NCBI GenBank assembly: GCA_019635875.1
Contig: JAHBYP010000002.1
Span: 744,001-808,000 of the forward strand
DNA from: Alphaproteobacteria bacterium
GTDB taxonomy: Bacteria; Pseudomonadota; Alphaproteobacteria; Reyranellales; Reyranellaceae
Length of the DNA stretch: 64,000 bases
Direction: 5' to 3'
The notes under the pieces were generated by a model. The model did not search any database. It saw only the letters and a list, made by a program, of their open reading frames with translations, and was not told the DNA's origin. Below are positions 43,463 through 52,096 of this stretch, piece after piece; within the stretch, counting starts at the first letter, position 1; the number at the start of each line of letters is the position of its first letter. Position numbers and translations under genes: made by a program.

Positions 43463-44884
43463 ATGGGCCTGAAGACCGCGGCGCAATACATCGACAGCCT
43501 GCGCGACGGGCGCGAGACCTACTGGGGCGGCGAGCGCATCGCCGACGTCACCACCCATCCGCGCTTCCGCGTGCCGCTCGATGTCGCCGCGCGCGACTAT
43601 CGCCACGATTCGCCCGAGCGCCGGGCGCGCATGACCTATACCGCCGAGGACGGCAGCACCGCGCATCGTATCTTCCAGATCCCGCGCAGCGAGCAGGATC
43701 TGTGGTCGCGCATCGCCATGATGCGCGAGCTGTCGATCGTCGGCGGCGTGTCGAGCGTCTACATGGCGCTGATGAGCGTGGTCGAGCAGGTGCGCAAGGT
43801 GAACCCGCAATATGCCGCCAACATCGAGACCATGTACCGCCAGGCGCGCGACAACGACCTGCGCGCCGCCGAGGTGATCACCGATGCCAAGGGCGACCGC
43901 AAGCGCCGCGCGCACGAGCAGGACGATCCCGATCTCTATGTCCGCATCGTCGAGCGGCGCAACGACGGCATCGTGGTGCGTGGCGCCAAGCTGCACATCA
44001 CCGCGGCGTCGCTGATCCACGAGCTCGTCGTGATGCCGACCAAGGGCATGCGCCAGGACGAGACCGACTACGCCGTGTCGTTCTCCGTGCCGGTCAATGC
44101 CAAGGGCGTGAAGGTGATCAACCGCAGCTTCGCCGCCTCCGAGCTCAACGCCTTCGACTATCCCGCCTCGGCGCATCATTCGATGCCCGAGGGCTTCGTC
44201 GTGTTCGACGACGTCTTCGTGCCGTGGGATCGCGTCTTCCTCGCCGGCGAGGTGCCACTGGCCACGGTGTTCGCCCAGTCGCTCGGCCTGTGGGAGCGCA
44301 CCGGCGGCGTGGTCGAGGCGGTGAAGATGTCGGAGATCTTCGTCGGCCTGGCCCAGCTGGTCACCGAGCAGCAGGGCAAGGAACGCGATCCGGTGGCGCA
44401 GAACACCATCGCCGAGCTGATCGCCTATGCCGAGACCCTGCGCATGTCGCTCGACTACGCCTGCCGGCACTTCCAGACCACGCCATCGGGCATGGTCCAC
44501 CCCAACATCCTCGCCATCAACGTCGCGAAGTATCACTACGCCGCCAATTTCCACGCCGCGGTGCGCGGCCTGCACGATCTCGGCGGCGGGCTGGTGCTGA
44601 CCCTGCCGCTGGAGGCCGATCTGCGCGCCGGCGCTACCGGCGATCTGCTGCGCAAGTACCTGCACACCAGGCCGGACGTCGATGTCGAGACGCGCATGCG
44701 GGTCTACAACCTGATCCGCGACCTCACGGCCGACGCCTATGGCGGCTGGCAGCAGGTCGTGGCGTTGCAGGCCGGTGGCGGCTTGAACGCACAGCGCATC
44801 ATGATGCATCGTGCCTACGACATGGCGACGGCGCGCCAGCGCGCGCTGCTCGCCGCCGGCGCGCGGCCGGGCACGACGCACTGA
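43463..44884 (+). CDS. 4-hydroxyphenylacetate 3-hydroxylase (HpaB)-family flavoprotein
   Basis: The 473-residue protein opens MGLKTAAQYIDSLRDGRETYWGGERI, standard for the HpaB/4-hydroxybutyryl-CoA dehydratase family. FAD-contact blocks follow: LYVRIVERRNDGIVVRGAKLHITAAS and a C-terminal LNAQRIMMHRAYDM. FADH2-dependent members ortho-hydroxylate phenols with an HpaC reductase; none is adjacent. The next gene is a second aromatic-type flavin monooxygenase 10 bp away, which favours hydroxylation of an aromatic or phenolic compound. GGAGG ribosome site. Confidence 0.85.
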   Translation: MGLKTAAQYIDSLRDGRETYWGGERIADVTTHPRFRVPLDVAARDYRHDSPERRARMTYTAEDGSTAHRIFQIPRSEQDLWSRIAMMRELSIVGGVSSVYMALMSVVEQVRKVNPQYAANIETMYRQARDNDLRAAEVITDAKGDRKRRAHEQDDPDLYVRIVERRNDGIVVRGAKLHITAASLIHELVVMPTKGMRQDETDYAVSFSVPVNAKGVKVINRSFAASELNAFDYPASAHHSMPEGFVVFDDVFVPWDRVFLAGEVPLATVFAQSLGLWERTGGVVEAVKMSEIFVGLAQLVTEQQGKERDPVAQNTIAELIAYAETLRMSLDYACRHFQTTPSGMVHPNILAINVAKYHYAANFHAAVRGLHDLGGGLVLTLPLEADLRAGATGDLLRKYLHTRPDVDVETRMRVYNLIRDLTADAYGGWQQVVALQAGGGLNAQRIMMHRAYDMATARQRALLAAGARPGTTH

Positions 44885-44893
44885 AGAGCCGGG

Positions 44894-46423
44894 ATGCTGC
44901 CGACCGATCCGGACTATCTGCACGACGTCGCCATCGTCGGCTTCGGCCCGACCGGCGCGCTGCTCGCCAACCTGCTGGGCCGCGCCGGACGCTCGGTGCT
45001 GGTGCTGGAGCGCGATCTGGAGGTCCATCCGCTGCCGCGCGCGGTGCATTTCGACGGCGAGGCGATGCGCATCTTCCAGTCGGCCGGGCTGGCCGAGGCG
45101 GTGCTGGGCGTGGCGCGGCCGTCGAGCAAGGGCATGCGCTTCGTCAACGCCGCCGGCGAGACGCTGATGGAACGCCGTGGCCTGGAAGGCGTCGGGCCGC
45201 AGGGCTGGGTCAACAACTGGTACTTCCACCAGCCGCGGCTGGATTCGGCCCTGCGCGACGGGGCGTCGGCCATGCCCAACGTCACGGTCGCGCTCGGCCA
45301 GGAGGTGGTGCGGCTGGACGAGTATGCCAACTACGTGCGCCTGTCGGCCGGCGCGCCCATCCGTTCCAGCGGTGTGACGCACCAGGCGCGCTACGTCGTG
45401 GGCTGCGACGGCGCGCGTTCGCTGGTCCGCCGCCACATGGGCGTCGACAACGAGGATCTCGGCCTGCACCAGCCCTGGCTGGTGCTCGACCTGCTCGTCG
45501 ACCCCGCCTCGCCGCGCGCCCAGGCGCTGCCCGATCACACCATGCAGCTCTGCGATCCGGGTCGGCCGATGACCATCGTCCATGTCGGCGGAAGGCGGCG
45601 GCGCTGGGAGATCATGCTGATGCCCGGCGACGATCCCCTGGACGCGATCCGGCCGGAGAAGTTCTGGCCCCTGCTGTCGCGCTGGATCGCGCCGGAAGAC
45701 GCCGTGGTCGAGCGCGCCGCGATCTACACCTTCCATTCGACGATCGCGCGGCAATGGCGCCGTCGCCGGTTGCTGCTGGCCGGCGATGCCTGCCACCAGA
45801 CGCCGCCCTTCCTCGGCCAGGGCATGTGCGCGGGCCTGCGCGACGCCGCCAACCTGGCGTGGAAGCTCGACGCCGTGCTGCGCCGCGCCGCGCCCGATTC
45901 GCTGCTCGACACCTACGGCAGCGAGCGCATCGCCCATGTCCGCGCCTTCATCGATCTCGCGGTCTATCTCGGCAGCATCATCCAGGCCACCGACCGGCAG
46001 GGCGCCGCCGAGCGCGACCGGCATTTCCGCGAGCGGGGCGCCGAGATCTTCGACTTCCCGCAGCCGCAGCTCGGTCCCGGCGCGCACCAGGCGGCGCCGC
46101 CGCCGGCCGGCGTCGTCTTCCCACAGCCGCGCCTGCCCGACGGTCGCCTGCTCGACGAGGCGATCGGCTGGCGCTTCGCGGTGATCGGCACGGCCCAGGC
46201 CCTGGGCGCAGTCACGCCGCAGACGCGGCGGCACTGGCACGAGCGCGACATCGCGGTCATCGACGCCGGCGGGCCCACCATCGAGGCCTGGCTGGCCGCG
46301 CACGAATGCGGCGCGCTGATCCTGCGGCCCGACCGCTACGTCTTCGGCACCGCGCGCACCTCGGCCGAACTCGACGCCCTGACCAGCGCCCTGCCCTATG
46401 CGGCGACCGGCCGGGACAGGTAG
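44894..46423 (+). CDS. FAD-dependent aromatic monooxygenase (MhpA-like)
   Basis: The 509-residue class A flavin monooxygenase has DVAIVGFGPTGALLANLLGR (Rossmann FAD loop), RAVHFDGEAMRIFQSAGL, VVGCDGARSLVRRHMG (DG motif) and LLLAGDACHQTPPFLGQGM with GLRDAANLAWKL (FAD/NADH GD motif). This arrangement is that of 3-(3-hydroxyphenyl)propionate hydroxylase and related para-hydroxybenzoate-hydroxylase-fold enzymes. Coupled to the HpaB-like gene. Substrate inferred only as a phenolic acid. Its last 28 bp overlap the convergent small coiled-coil gene. Confidence 0.88.
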   Translation: MLPTDPDYLHDVAIVGFGPTGALLANLLGRAGRSVLVLERDLEVHPLPRAVHFDGEAMRIFQSAGLAEAVLGVARPSSKGMRFVNAAGETLMERRGLEGVGPQGWVNNWYFHQPRLDSALRDGASAMPNVTVALGQEVVRLDEYANYVRLSAGAPIRSSGVTHQARYVVGCDGARSLVRRHMGVDNEDLGLHQPWLVLDLLVDPASPRAQALPDHTMQLCDPGRPMTIVHVGGRRRRWEIMLMPGDDPLDAIRPEKFWPLLSRWIAPEDAVVERAAIYTFHSTIARQWRRRRLLLAGDACHQTPPFLGQGMCAGLRDAANLAWKLDAVLRRAAPDSLLDTYGSERIAHVRAFIDLAVYLGSIIQATDRQGAAERDRHFRERGAEIFDFPQPQLGPGAHQAAPPPAGVVFPQPRLPDGRLLDEAIGWRFAVIGTAQALGAVTPQTRRHWHERDIAVIDAGGPTIEAWLAAHECGALILRPDRYVFGTARTSAELDALTSALPYAATGRDR

Positions 46424-46584
46424 TCGAGAATCTCGCCCTGGGCGCGCTCGATCTCGAGCCGGTAGCCGGAGCTGAGCGCCGACCACTCCTCGGGCCGCGC
46501 TGACTTGCGAAGTGTTTCCAGCAGTCGCTCAAGACGCGCCACGCGCTCGCGTGCAACAGCCAACTCAGTGTCATCGACGATCAT
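46396..46584 (-). CDS. Small coiled-coil partner of the nucleotidyltransferase
   Basis: The 62-residue, highly charged helical protein reads MIVDDTELAVARERVARLERLLETLRKSA then RPEEWSALSSGYRLEIERAQGEILDYLS. Two helices with heptad-like leucines are broken at RPEEW. The ATG lies inside the end of the nucleotidyltransferase gene (14-bp overlap), so the two are translationally linked. I recall similar short proteins beside DUF6932-like nucleotidyltransferases. A role as antitoxin or as adaptor is inference. The 3' end overlaps the convergent monooxygenase by 28 bp. Confidence 0.7.
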   Translation of the reverse strand: MIVDDTELAVARERVARLERLLETLRKSARPEEWSALSSGYRLEIERAQGEILDYLSRPVAA

Positions 46585-47017
46585 CGACGATCTCCAGCAG
46601 ACCTCGCCTGCGTCCATCACGGCCAATCTGCCATGTATCGAGGAACTCCGCCAACTCCGCCGGCGTCAGCGACCCTTCGCGAATCCAGAAGATGCTTGCC
46701 CCGAAACGTGCCTCGGCGTCGGCATGTGAGAACAGCGTCTGGGCTTCGCGTGAGGTGTCCTCGACGCGAAAGGCTTCGGCCATAACGAGGATGATGTCGA
46801 CATCTCGTGGTGCCCGCTTGCCAGAGACAAAGCTACCGAAGGTCAGGAACCGTGCCAGGTGGTGGGTTGTCCTCGACAGATCGTACAAGAAGCGAAGCTT
46901 CATCAATGCATGGCGCCGCGCCTGAACGCCTTGACCGAATGTCTGCGCGACCTCGTCCCAGCGCGCCCGGTGGATGCCAGGGGGCAGTTCTCCGACACTA
47001 TTGATAGGTAGGGTCAA
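46571..47017 (-). CDS. Minimal nucleotidyltransferase-fold protein (DUF6932-like)
   Basis: The 148-residue protein has a polymerase-beta-type nucleotidyltransferase signature: LTFGSFVSGKRAPRDVDIILVM, i.e. GS-x9-DxD (about 63-84), preceded by a basic helix RRHALMKLRFLYDLSRTTHHLARF. No HD or HEPN domain is present. The start is TTG at 47017 with GAGG 6 bp upstream. Base composition is visibly less GC-rich than flanking genes and synonymous choices are less biased, suggesting recent transfer. With the small downstream partner it looks like a MNT-type toxin-antitoxin or defence cassette. Annotation as a toxin is inference. Confidence 0.7.
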   Translation of the reverse strand: MTLPINSVGELPPGIHRARWDEVAQTFGQGVQARRHALMKLRFLYDLSRTTHHLARFLTFGSFVSGKRAPRDVDIILVMAEAFRVEDTSREAQTLFSHADAEARFGASIFWIREGSLTPAELAEFLDTWQIGRDGRRRGLLEIVDDRR

Positions 47018-47120
47018 TTGCTACCTCGTCCCAGCACAGGTTTACCAGACGGCCGCGAGCTGGCGCGCCTGCTTTTGTGCGACCGACTCGCCTGCCATAC
47101 TGACGGCGGGAGGATCATCC

Positions 47121-47837
47121 ATGATCGCGGACATCAAGGCCTGCATCTTCGACGTCTTCGGCTCGGTGGTCGACTGGCGCTCGAGCCTGATCAAGGATCT
47201 GTCGGCCTTCGGCGCCGCGAAGAACATCAGCGGCGTCGACTGGACCGAGTTCTCGGTCGCCTGGCGCAGGATGTACCAGCCGGCGATGGAGGAGGTGCGC
47301 TCCGGCCGCCGGCCGTTCACGCAGCTCGACACGCTGCATCGCGAGAGCCTCTACGTGCTGCTCGACCGCTTCGCCATCAAGGGCCTGACCGGGCTCGACA
47401 TCGAGCACATGAACAAGGTCTGGCACCGCCTCGATCCGTGGCCTGACTCGGTGCCGGGTCTCACGCTGCTGAAGACGAAATACATCATCGCACCGTGCTC
47501 GAACGGCAACGTGGCGCTGATGGTGAACATGGCCAAGCGCGCCGGCCTGCCGTGGGACTGCATCCTCGGCGCCGAGGCGGCGCGCGCCTACAAGCCGACG
47601 CCACGCGCCTATCTCGGCTCCTGCGAGCTGCTCAACCTGATGCCGCACGAAGTGCTGATGTGCGCCGCGCACAACAACGATCTGAAGGCGGCCAAGGCGC
47701 AGGGCCTGCGCACCGCCTTCTGGCCGCGCCCCGCCGAGCACGGTCCCGGCCAGACCACCGACCTCGCCGCCGATCCCGAGGCGGTCGACATTCCGGCGGC
47801 CGACATCGTCGACCTGGCGCGCAAGCTGGGGTGTTGA
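47121..47837 (+). CDS. Haloacid dehalogenase-like hydrolase (type II family)
   Basis: The 238-residue HAD protein has ACIFDVFGSVVDWRSSL with nucleophile Asp about residue 10, IIAPCSNGNVALM (motif II Ser/Asn), AARAYKPTPRAYL (motif III lysine) and MCAAHNNDLKAAKAQGLRTAFW (motif IV). These are the L-2-haloacid dehalogenase landmarks, including the GxxxDWR motif, but closely related phosphatases cannot be excluded. The ATG at 47121 has GGGAGG upstream. Confidence 0.88.
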   Translation: MIADIKACIFDVFGSVVDWRSSLIKDLSAFGAAKNISGVDWTEFSVAWRRMYQPAMEEVRSGRRPFTQLDTLHRESLYVLLDRFAIKGLTGLDIEHMNKVWHRLDPWPDSVPGLTLLKTKYIIAPCSNGNVALMVNMAKRAGLPWDCILGAEAARAYKPTPRAYLGSCELLNLMPHEVLMCAAHNNDLKAAKAQGLRTAFWPRPAEHGPGQTTDLAADPEAVDIPAADIVDLARKLGC

Positions 47838-47844
47838 TTCCCTC

Positions 47845-47947
47845 CGTCATCCTGAGCGCAGCGAAGGATCTCGCGGTCGTGCGAATGGGCACAGTGCTTC
47901 GACGTGACCGCGATACCGCAGGATCCTTCGCTGCGCTCAGGATGACG
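47845..47947. repeat. Palindromic repeat, family 2, copy 4 (long centre)
   Basis: 26-bp perfect arms (47845-47870 and 47922-47947) surround a 51-bp centre that shares GTGACCGCGATA with copy 2. It lies between convergent HAD and holA genes. Confidence 0.85.
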
Positions 47948-47954
47948 AGGAGTG

Positions 47955-49019
47955 CTACGCCCGCCGGCGCTGCAACCCACGCGCCGCCTGCGCCAGGCGC
48001 AGGCACAGCCGTCGCGCGATCGCTTCGTCGGGGAAGCCGGTGGTCTTGGTGTGCATGTCGGCTTCGAGGATCAGGCCCAGCGCGTCGGCCATGCGCGTGT
48101 CGGGCCACGTCCGCGCCTGGCGCAGGATCGTGTTGCGGCGGCTGAAATGCGGGCGCGGGAAGATGCGGGCGTAGGCGCCTTCGATGTTGCCGCCCGCAGC
48201 GCCCAGGCGATGCAGCATGTCGGCGTGGCGCTGCACGGCGCGCACGATCTGCGGTGCCTTCACGCCTTCGCCGATGACGCGGTCGAGCGCGCGGTCCATG
48301 CCGGCATAGTCGCCGTCGAAGGTGCGGTCGACCACGTCGTCGAGGCCGATCGCCGCGGTGTCGCCGATCACCGCCATCGCCTCGTCGAGGGAGATGGTGC
48401 GCGCCTCGGGCGATGCGCCCTCGCCGGCCGGGCCCTTGTAGAGCGCGAGCTTCTCCAGCTCCGAGCGCGACAGCGCGCGATCGCCGCCGAGATTGTCGAT
48501 GAGAAATTCCTGCGTCTCGGCATCGGCGCGCAGGCCGAACTCACCCAGCACGCGCTCGACCAGCCCGCCCAGCGCGTCCTCGCTGTCGGGATAGCAGCCG
48601 ATGGCGGCGCCGGCGTCGCTGCCGGTGACGCTCTTGCGCAGGCCCGATGCCGGCGCGAGGTTGCCGGCCTCGAGCACGATGAGCGCGTCGCCGGCCGGCG
48701 CCTCGAGCAGCGCCTCGACGGCGGCCAGGCATTCCTCGCCAGCGGGCCGCACGCGCACCACGCGGCGGCCGCCCATCAGCGACATCGACTGGAACTCGTC
48801 GGCCAGCCGCGCCGGATCCTGCTTCAGGGCGTCACCGGTGATGTCGACGACGCGGAACGGATCGGCGAGGTCGGGACAGACACTGAGCGCCAGGGCCTTG
48901 CCGCGCTCGGCGACCAGCCCGTCGTCGCTGCCGAAGAGCAGCACGGCGCGCAGCGCGGCGTCGGGTTTCCTGGCATAGCCGCGCAGGAAGGCTTCGGCCT
49001 GTGCCGCCTTGATCTCCAT
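47955..49019 (-). CDS. holA: DNA polymerase III delta subunit
   Basis: The 354-residue clamp-loader delta subunit opens and loads the beta clamp. It has the N-terminal AAA-like domain (VLLFGSDDGLVAERGKAL, DPFRVVDITGDALKQDPARLADEFQSMSLMGGRR) and GLRKSVTGSDAGAAIGCYPD. Further on are FLIDNLGGDRALSRSELEKLALY, the helical clamp-loader segment, and the C-terminal collar GEGVKAPQIVRAVQRHADML. It lies between two palindromic repeats and is separated from lptE-leuS, with which it is often linked in alphaproteobacteria. Confidence 0.93.
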   Translation of the reverse strand: MEIKAAQAEAFLRGYARKPDAALRAVLLFGSDDGLVAERGKALALSVCPDLADPFRVVDITGDALKQDPARLADEFQSMSLMGGRRVVRVRPAGEECLAAVEALLEAPAGDALIVLEAGNLAPASGLRKSVTGSDAGAAIGCYPDSEDALGGLVERVLGEFGLRADAETQEFLIDNLGGDRALSRSELEKLALYKGPAGEGASPEARTISLDEAMAVIGDTAAIGLDDVVDRTFDGDYAGMDRALDRVIGEGVKAPQIVRAVQRHADMLHRLGAAGGNIEGAYARIFPRPHFSRRNTILRQARTWPDTRMADALGLILEADMHTKTTGFPDEAIARRLCLRLAQAARGLQRRRA

Positions 49020-49061
49020 GCTGGCAGCTTAGAGCAATGTCTGGGCGGATTGAATCAGGAG

Positions 49062-49127
49062 TGTCATCCCGAGCGCAGCGAGGGATCCAGGGAGATGTCC
49101 GGATCCCTCGCTGCGCTCGGGATGACA
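49062..49127. repeat. Palindromic repeat, family 2, copy 5
   Basis: 27-bp perfect arms at 49062-49088 and 49101-49127 with a 12-bp centre, the most compact intact copy. It is upstream of holA and downstream of the zinc permease. Confidence 0.9.
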
Positions 49128-49155
49128 GGGCGGCGCCGAATTCGGGCTCGTCGCT

Positions 49156-50031
49156 CTAGCCGTGCAGGTGGGCCGGACGCGAGAGGCGTTGACGCACCGA
49201 ATCGCGCGCGCCCAGCAGCAGCGAGGCGATGTAGCAGGAAGCCGCCGTCAGCACGATCGACGGGCCCGAGGGCAGGTCGCTGTGGAACGACACCAGCAGC
49301 CCGACATAGCTGGAGAACAGGGCGATGGGTGCGGCCACCAATGCCATCGACGGCACGTCGCGCGTCCAGAACGAGGCGGCGATCGCCGGCAGCAGCACCA
49401 GGCCGAGCGCCATCAGGGTGCCGATCGCCTGGAAGGCGGCGACCATGTTGAGCACCGCCAGCGCCAGGAAGGCGTAGTGGAAGATCGCGCCCTTCTCGCC
49501 CATCGCCACGAGGAAGCCGGGGTTGAAGCACTCCACCACCAGCGGGCGGTAGATGATCGCCATGCCGACCAGGGTGATGGTCGCGGTCGTCGCCACCAGC
49601 AGCAGCGACAGATCGTCGACGGCGAGGATCGAGCCGAACAGGATGTGCATCAGATCGACGCTCGAGCCCCTGAGCGAGACCATGGTCACGCCCAGCGCCA
49701 GCGCGGTGAGATAGGACGCGGCGAAGCTCGCGTCCTCGCGCAATGAGGTGAAGCGCGCGACGACGCCCGACAGCAGCGCCACCAGGATGCCAGCGGCGAA
49801 GCCGCCCGCGCCCATTGCCGGCAGCGACAGGCCGCCGAGCAGGAAGCCGACCGCGGCGCCGGGCAGCAGCGAATGGGCCAGCGCATCGCCCATCAGGCTC
49901 ATGCGGCGCAGGATCAGGAACACGCCGATGGTCGAGCTGCCCACCGACAGCGCCAGGCACGCCACCAGCGCGCGGCGCATGAAGCCGAACTCGACGAACG
50001 GCCCGAGCAGGAAATCGTAGAGGGCTTGCAT
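49156..50031 (-). CDS. aztB: Zinc ABC transporter permease, AztB-like
   Basis: The 291-residue ABC-3 family permease has about eight membrane helices. It starts MQALYDFLLGPFVEFGFMRRAL and has GVFLILRRMSLMGDALAHSLLPGAAVGFLL, the characteristic coupling/EAA-like block, then IGTLMALGLVLLPAIAAS near the end. The family imports zinc or manganese, and the AztB type is zinc-specific in characterised alphaproteobacteria. Its C-terminus has HLHG. A family 1 repeat (50042-50167) separates it from the ATPase. No substrate-binding protein lies in the window. Confidence 0.85.
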   Translation of the reverse strand: MQALYDFLLGPFVEFGFMRRALVACLALSVGSSTIGVFLILRRMSLMGDALAHSLLPGAAVGFLLGGLSLPAMGAGGFAAGILVALLSGVVARFTSLREDASFAASYLTALALGVTMVSLRGSSVDLMHILFGSILAVDDLSLLLVATTATITLVGMAIIYRPLVVECFNPGFLVAMGEKGAIFHYAFLALAVLNMVAAFQAIGTLMALGLVLLPAIAASFWTRDVPSMALVAAPIALFSSYVGLLVSFHSDLPSGPSIVLTAASCYIASLLLGARDSVRQRLSRPAHLHG

Positions 50032-50041
50032 TCGCGATCCT

Positions 50042-50167
50042 TACCTTCCCCCGGAGGGGGAAGGTGGCGCGGAGCGCCGGATGGGGGATGTCGAAGACGA
50101 ACGCGGGAGTCCGTCTTCGACATCCCCCTTCCGCCCTTCGGGCACCTTCCCCCTCCGGGGGAAGGGA
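50042..50167. repeat. Palindromic repeat element, family 1, copy C
   Basis: 126-bp copy between aztA and aztB. Terminal arms are 50042-50066 and 50143-50167 (one mismatch). The 18-bp centre is the reverse complement of that in copy A apart from one base, so the centre can flip or the element inserted in the other direction. It interrupts what would otherwise be an uninterrupted operon. Confidence 0.85.
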
Positions 50168-50170
50168 AAT

Positions 50171-50914
50171 TCAGTCGGCCGCGCGCAGGCAGGCATCGGC
50201 GTCCTCGTCCCAGGCTTCCGCCATGGCGCGCGCGCGCAGCAGGTTGGCGGCGCTCAAGGTCTCGGCGGTGGGGCCGGCAGCGACCAGCTCGCGCGCCAGC
50301 AGGATGGCGTCGGGGAAGCGGGCGCGCGCCTGCTCGATGTCGTGCAGCACGCACAGCACCGTGCGGCGATCGGCGTGCCAGCGCTGCACCAGCGCCATCA
50401 GGTCGGTGGTGGTGCGCGCGTCGATGGCGTTGAACGGCTCGTCGAGCAGGATGATCTCGGCGTCCTGCAACAGCACGCGCGCGAACAGCACGCGCTGGAA
50501 CTGGCCGGCCGAGAGCGTCGAGATCGGCCGCTGCTCGAAGCCGCGCAGGCCCACCGCCTCGATGGCGTGGATCGCGTCGTGCCTGTCCTTCGCGCTGGCG
50601 CCGCCGAAGCCGCCGATGCGCGCCCACCTGCCCAGCAGCACGACCTCGAGCACCGAGATCGGGAAGCTGCGGTCGATGTCGGAGATCTGCGGCAGGTAGG
50701 CGATCTTGGCGCGGCTGCGGCCGGCGAGATCGACGCTGCCCTCGACCTTGCCGACCTCGCCGATCACCGCCTTCAGAAGCGTGCTCTTGCCGGCGCCATT
50801 GGGCCCGACCACGGCGGTCAGCGCACCCTCGGCGACGTCGAGGCTGACGTGATGGATCGCCGGATGGCGCTCGTAGGCGACCGTCAGGTCGCGCAGGCTG
50901 AGCGCGGCGCTCAT
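50171..50914 (-). CDS. aztA: Zinc ABC transporter ATP-binding protein, AztA-like
   Basis: The 247-residue ABC ATPase has Walker A VVGPNGAGKSTLLKAV (about 35-50), Q-loop IAYLPQISDID, the ABC signature LSAGQFQRVLFARVLLQD, Walker B EIILLDEPFNAID and the H-loop CVLHDIEQA. The LTVAYERHPAIHHVSLDV opening matches AztA-type zinc importers rather than ZnuC in my reading. The ATG at 50914 overlaps the stop of the small His-rich peptide by 4 bp. It is downstream of a Zur-like box. Confidence 0.87.
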   Translation of the reverse strand: MSAALSLRDLTVAYERHPAIHHVSLDVAEGALTAVVGPNGAGKSTLLKAVIGEVGKVEGSVDLAGRSRAKIAYLPQISDIDRSFPISVLEVVLLGRWARIGGFGGASAKDRHDAIHAIEAVGLRGFEQRPISTLSAGQFQRVLFARVLLQDAEIILLDEPFNAIDARTTTDLMALVQRWHADRRTVLCVLHDIEQARARFPDAILLARELVAAGPTAETLSAANLLRARAMAEAWDEDADACLRAAD

Positions 50915-51045
50915 GCCAGCGCCCACAGCACGGCCAGCCAGATCGCCGCGACCGGCACCAGCGCCCAGGCGATCCGCCGTGCGGCGCTGAAGGAGATCAG
51001 AGCCGTCGCCAGATCGGAGGACAGGTGGTGGTGGTGCGTGGCCAT
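50911..51045 (-). CDS. 44-residue His-rich single-span membrane peptide, first gene of the zinc operon
   Basis: The peptide starts MATHHHHLSSDLATAL and continues ISFSAARRIAWALVPVAAIW, with a hydrophobic C-terminus. It has four consecutive histidines, a basic turn (AARR), then one membrane span of about 18 residues. Its TGA overlaps the AztA ATG (ATGA), so it is co-translated with the ATPase. A Zur-like box lies 21 bp upstream. A metal-sensing or transporter-associated small subunit is plausible. The ribosome site is weak, so expression needs checking. Confidence 0.6.
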   Translation of the reverse strand: MATHHHHLSSDLATALISFSAARRIAWALVPVAAIWLAVLWALA

Positions 51046-51065
51046 CGGGTCTGCCGTGTCAGAGC

Positions 51066-51081
51066 GCAATATTATAACATA
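51066..51081 (-). promoter_or_regulatory. Zur-like box and -10 of the zinc operon
   Basis: Read leftward, TATGTTATAATATTGC has a perfect left half and centre of the alphaproteobacterial Zur consensus as I remember it (ATGTTATAATATAACAT); the right half has decayed. It embeds TATAAT, placed about 25 bp before the small-peptide ATG, so binding would block the promoter. AT-rich island in GC-rich DNA. Confidence 0.6.
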
Positions 51082-51286
51082 GGCTGAGCGAGATTTGGCG
51101 TATCGACCGACCTGTTGCAAGGCGATTCGGCCGAGGGACAAACCGCCTCTACATCTGTAAATAGTTGTGCCGTCCAGCCTGGGCCGGCCTTGCTTCACCG
51201 GCATTTGAACCGGATTGGTTCGTTTCGTGAACGGGTTGGCCGGGAAGTGATTGGCGCCGGCCCCATGCAATAGGCACATTCGCAGC

Positions 51287-52045
<759 letters not shown>

Positions 52046-52096
52046 GCTTGGCGAGACGCCTTGGGCCGGTCACGCCGGCCCCCTATATTTGTCGCC

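Noticed and set aside
43085..46486. Very long open frame on the - strand opposite the ICL-like, HpaB-like and MhpA-like genes
   Set aside because: Its translation is rich in Arg, His, Asp, Gln and Val typical of the antisense of high-GC genes, and the + strand encodes three clear enzymes.
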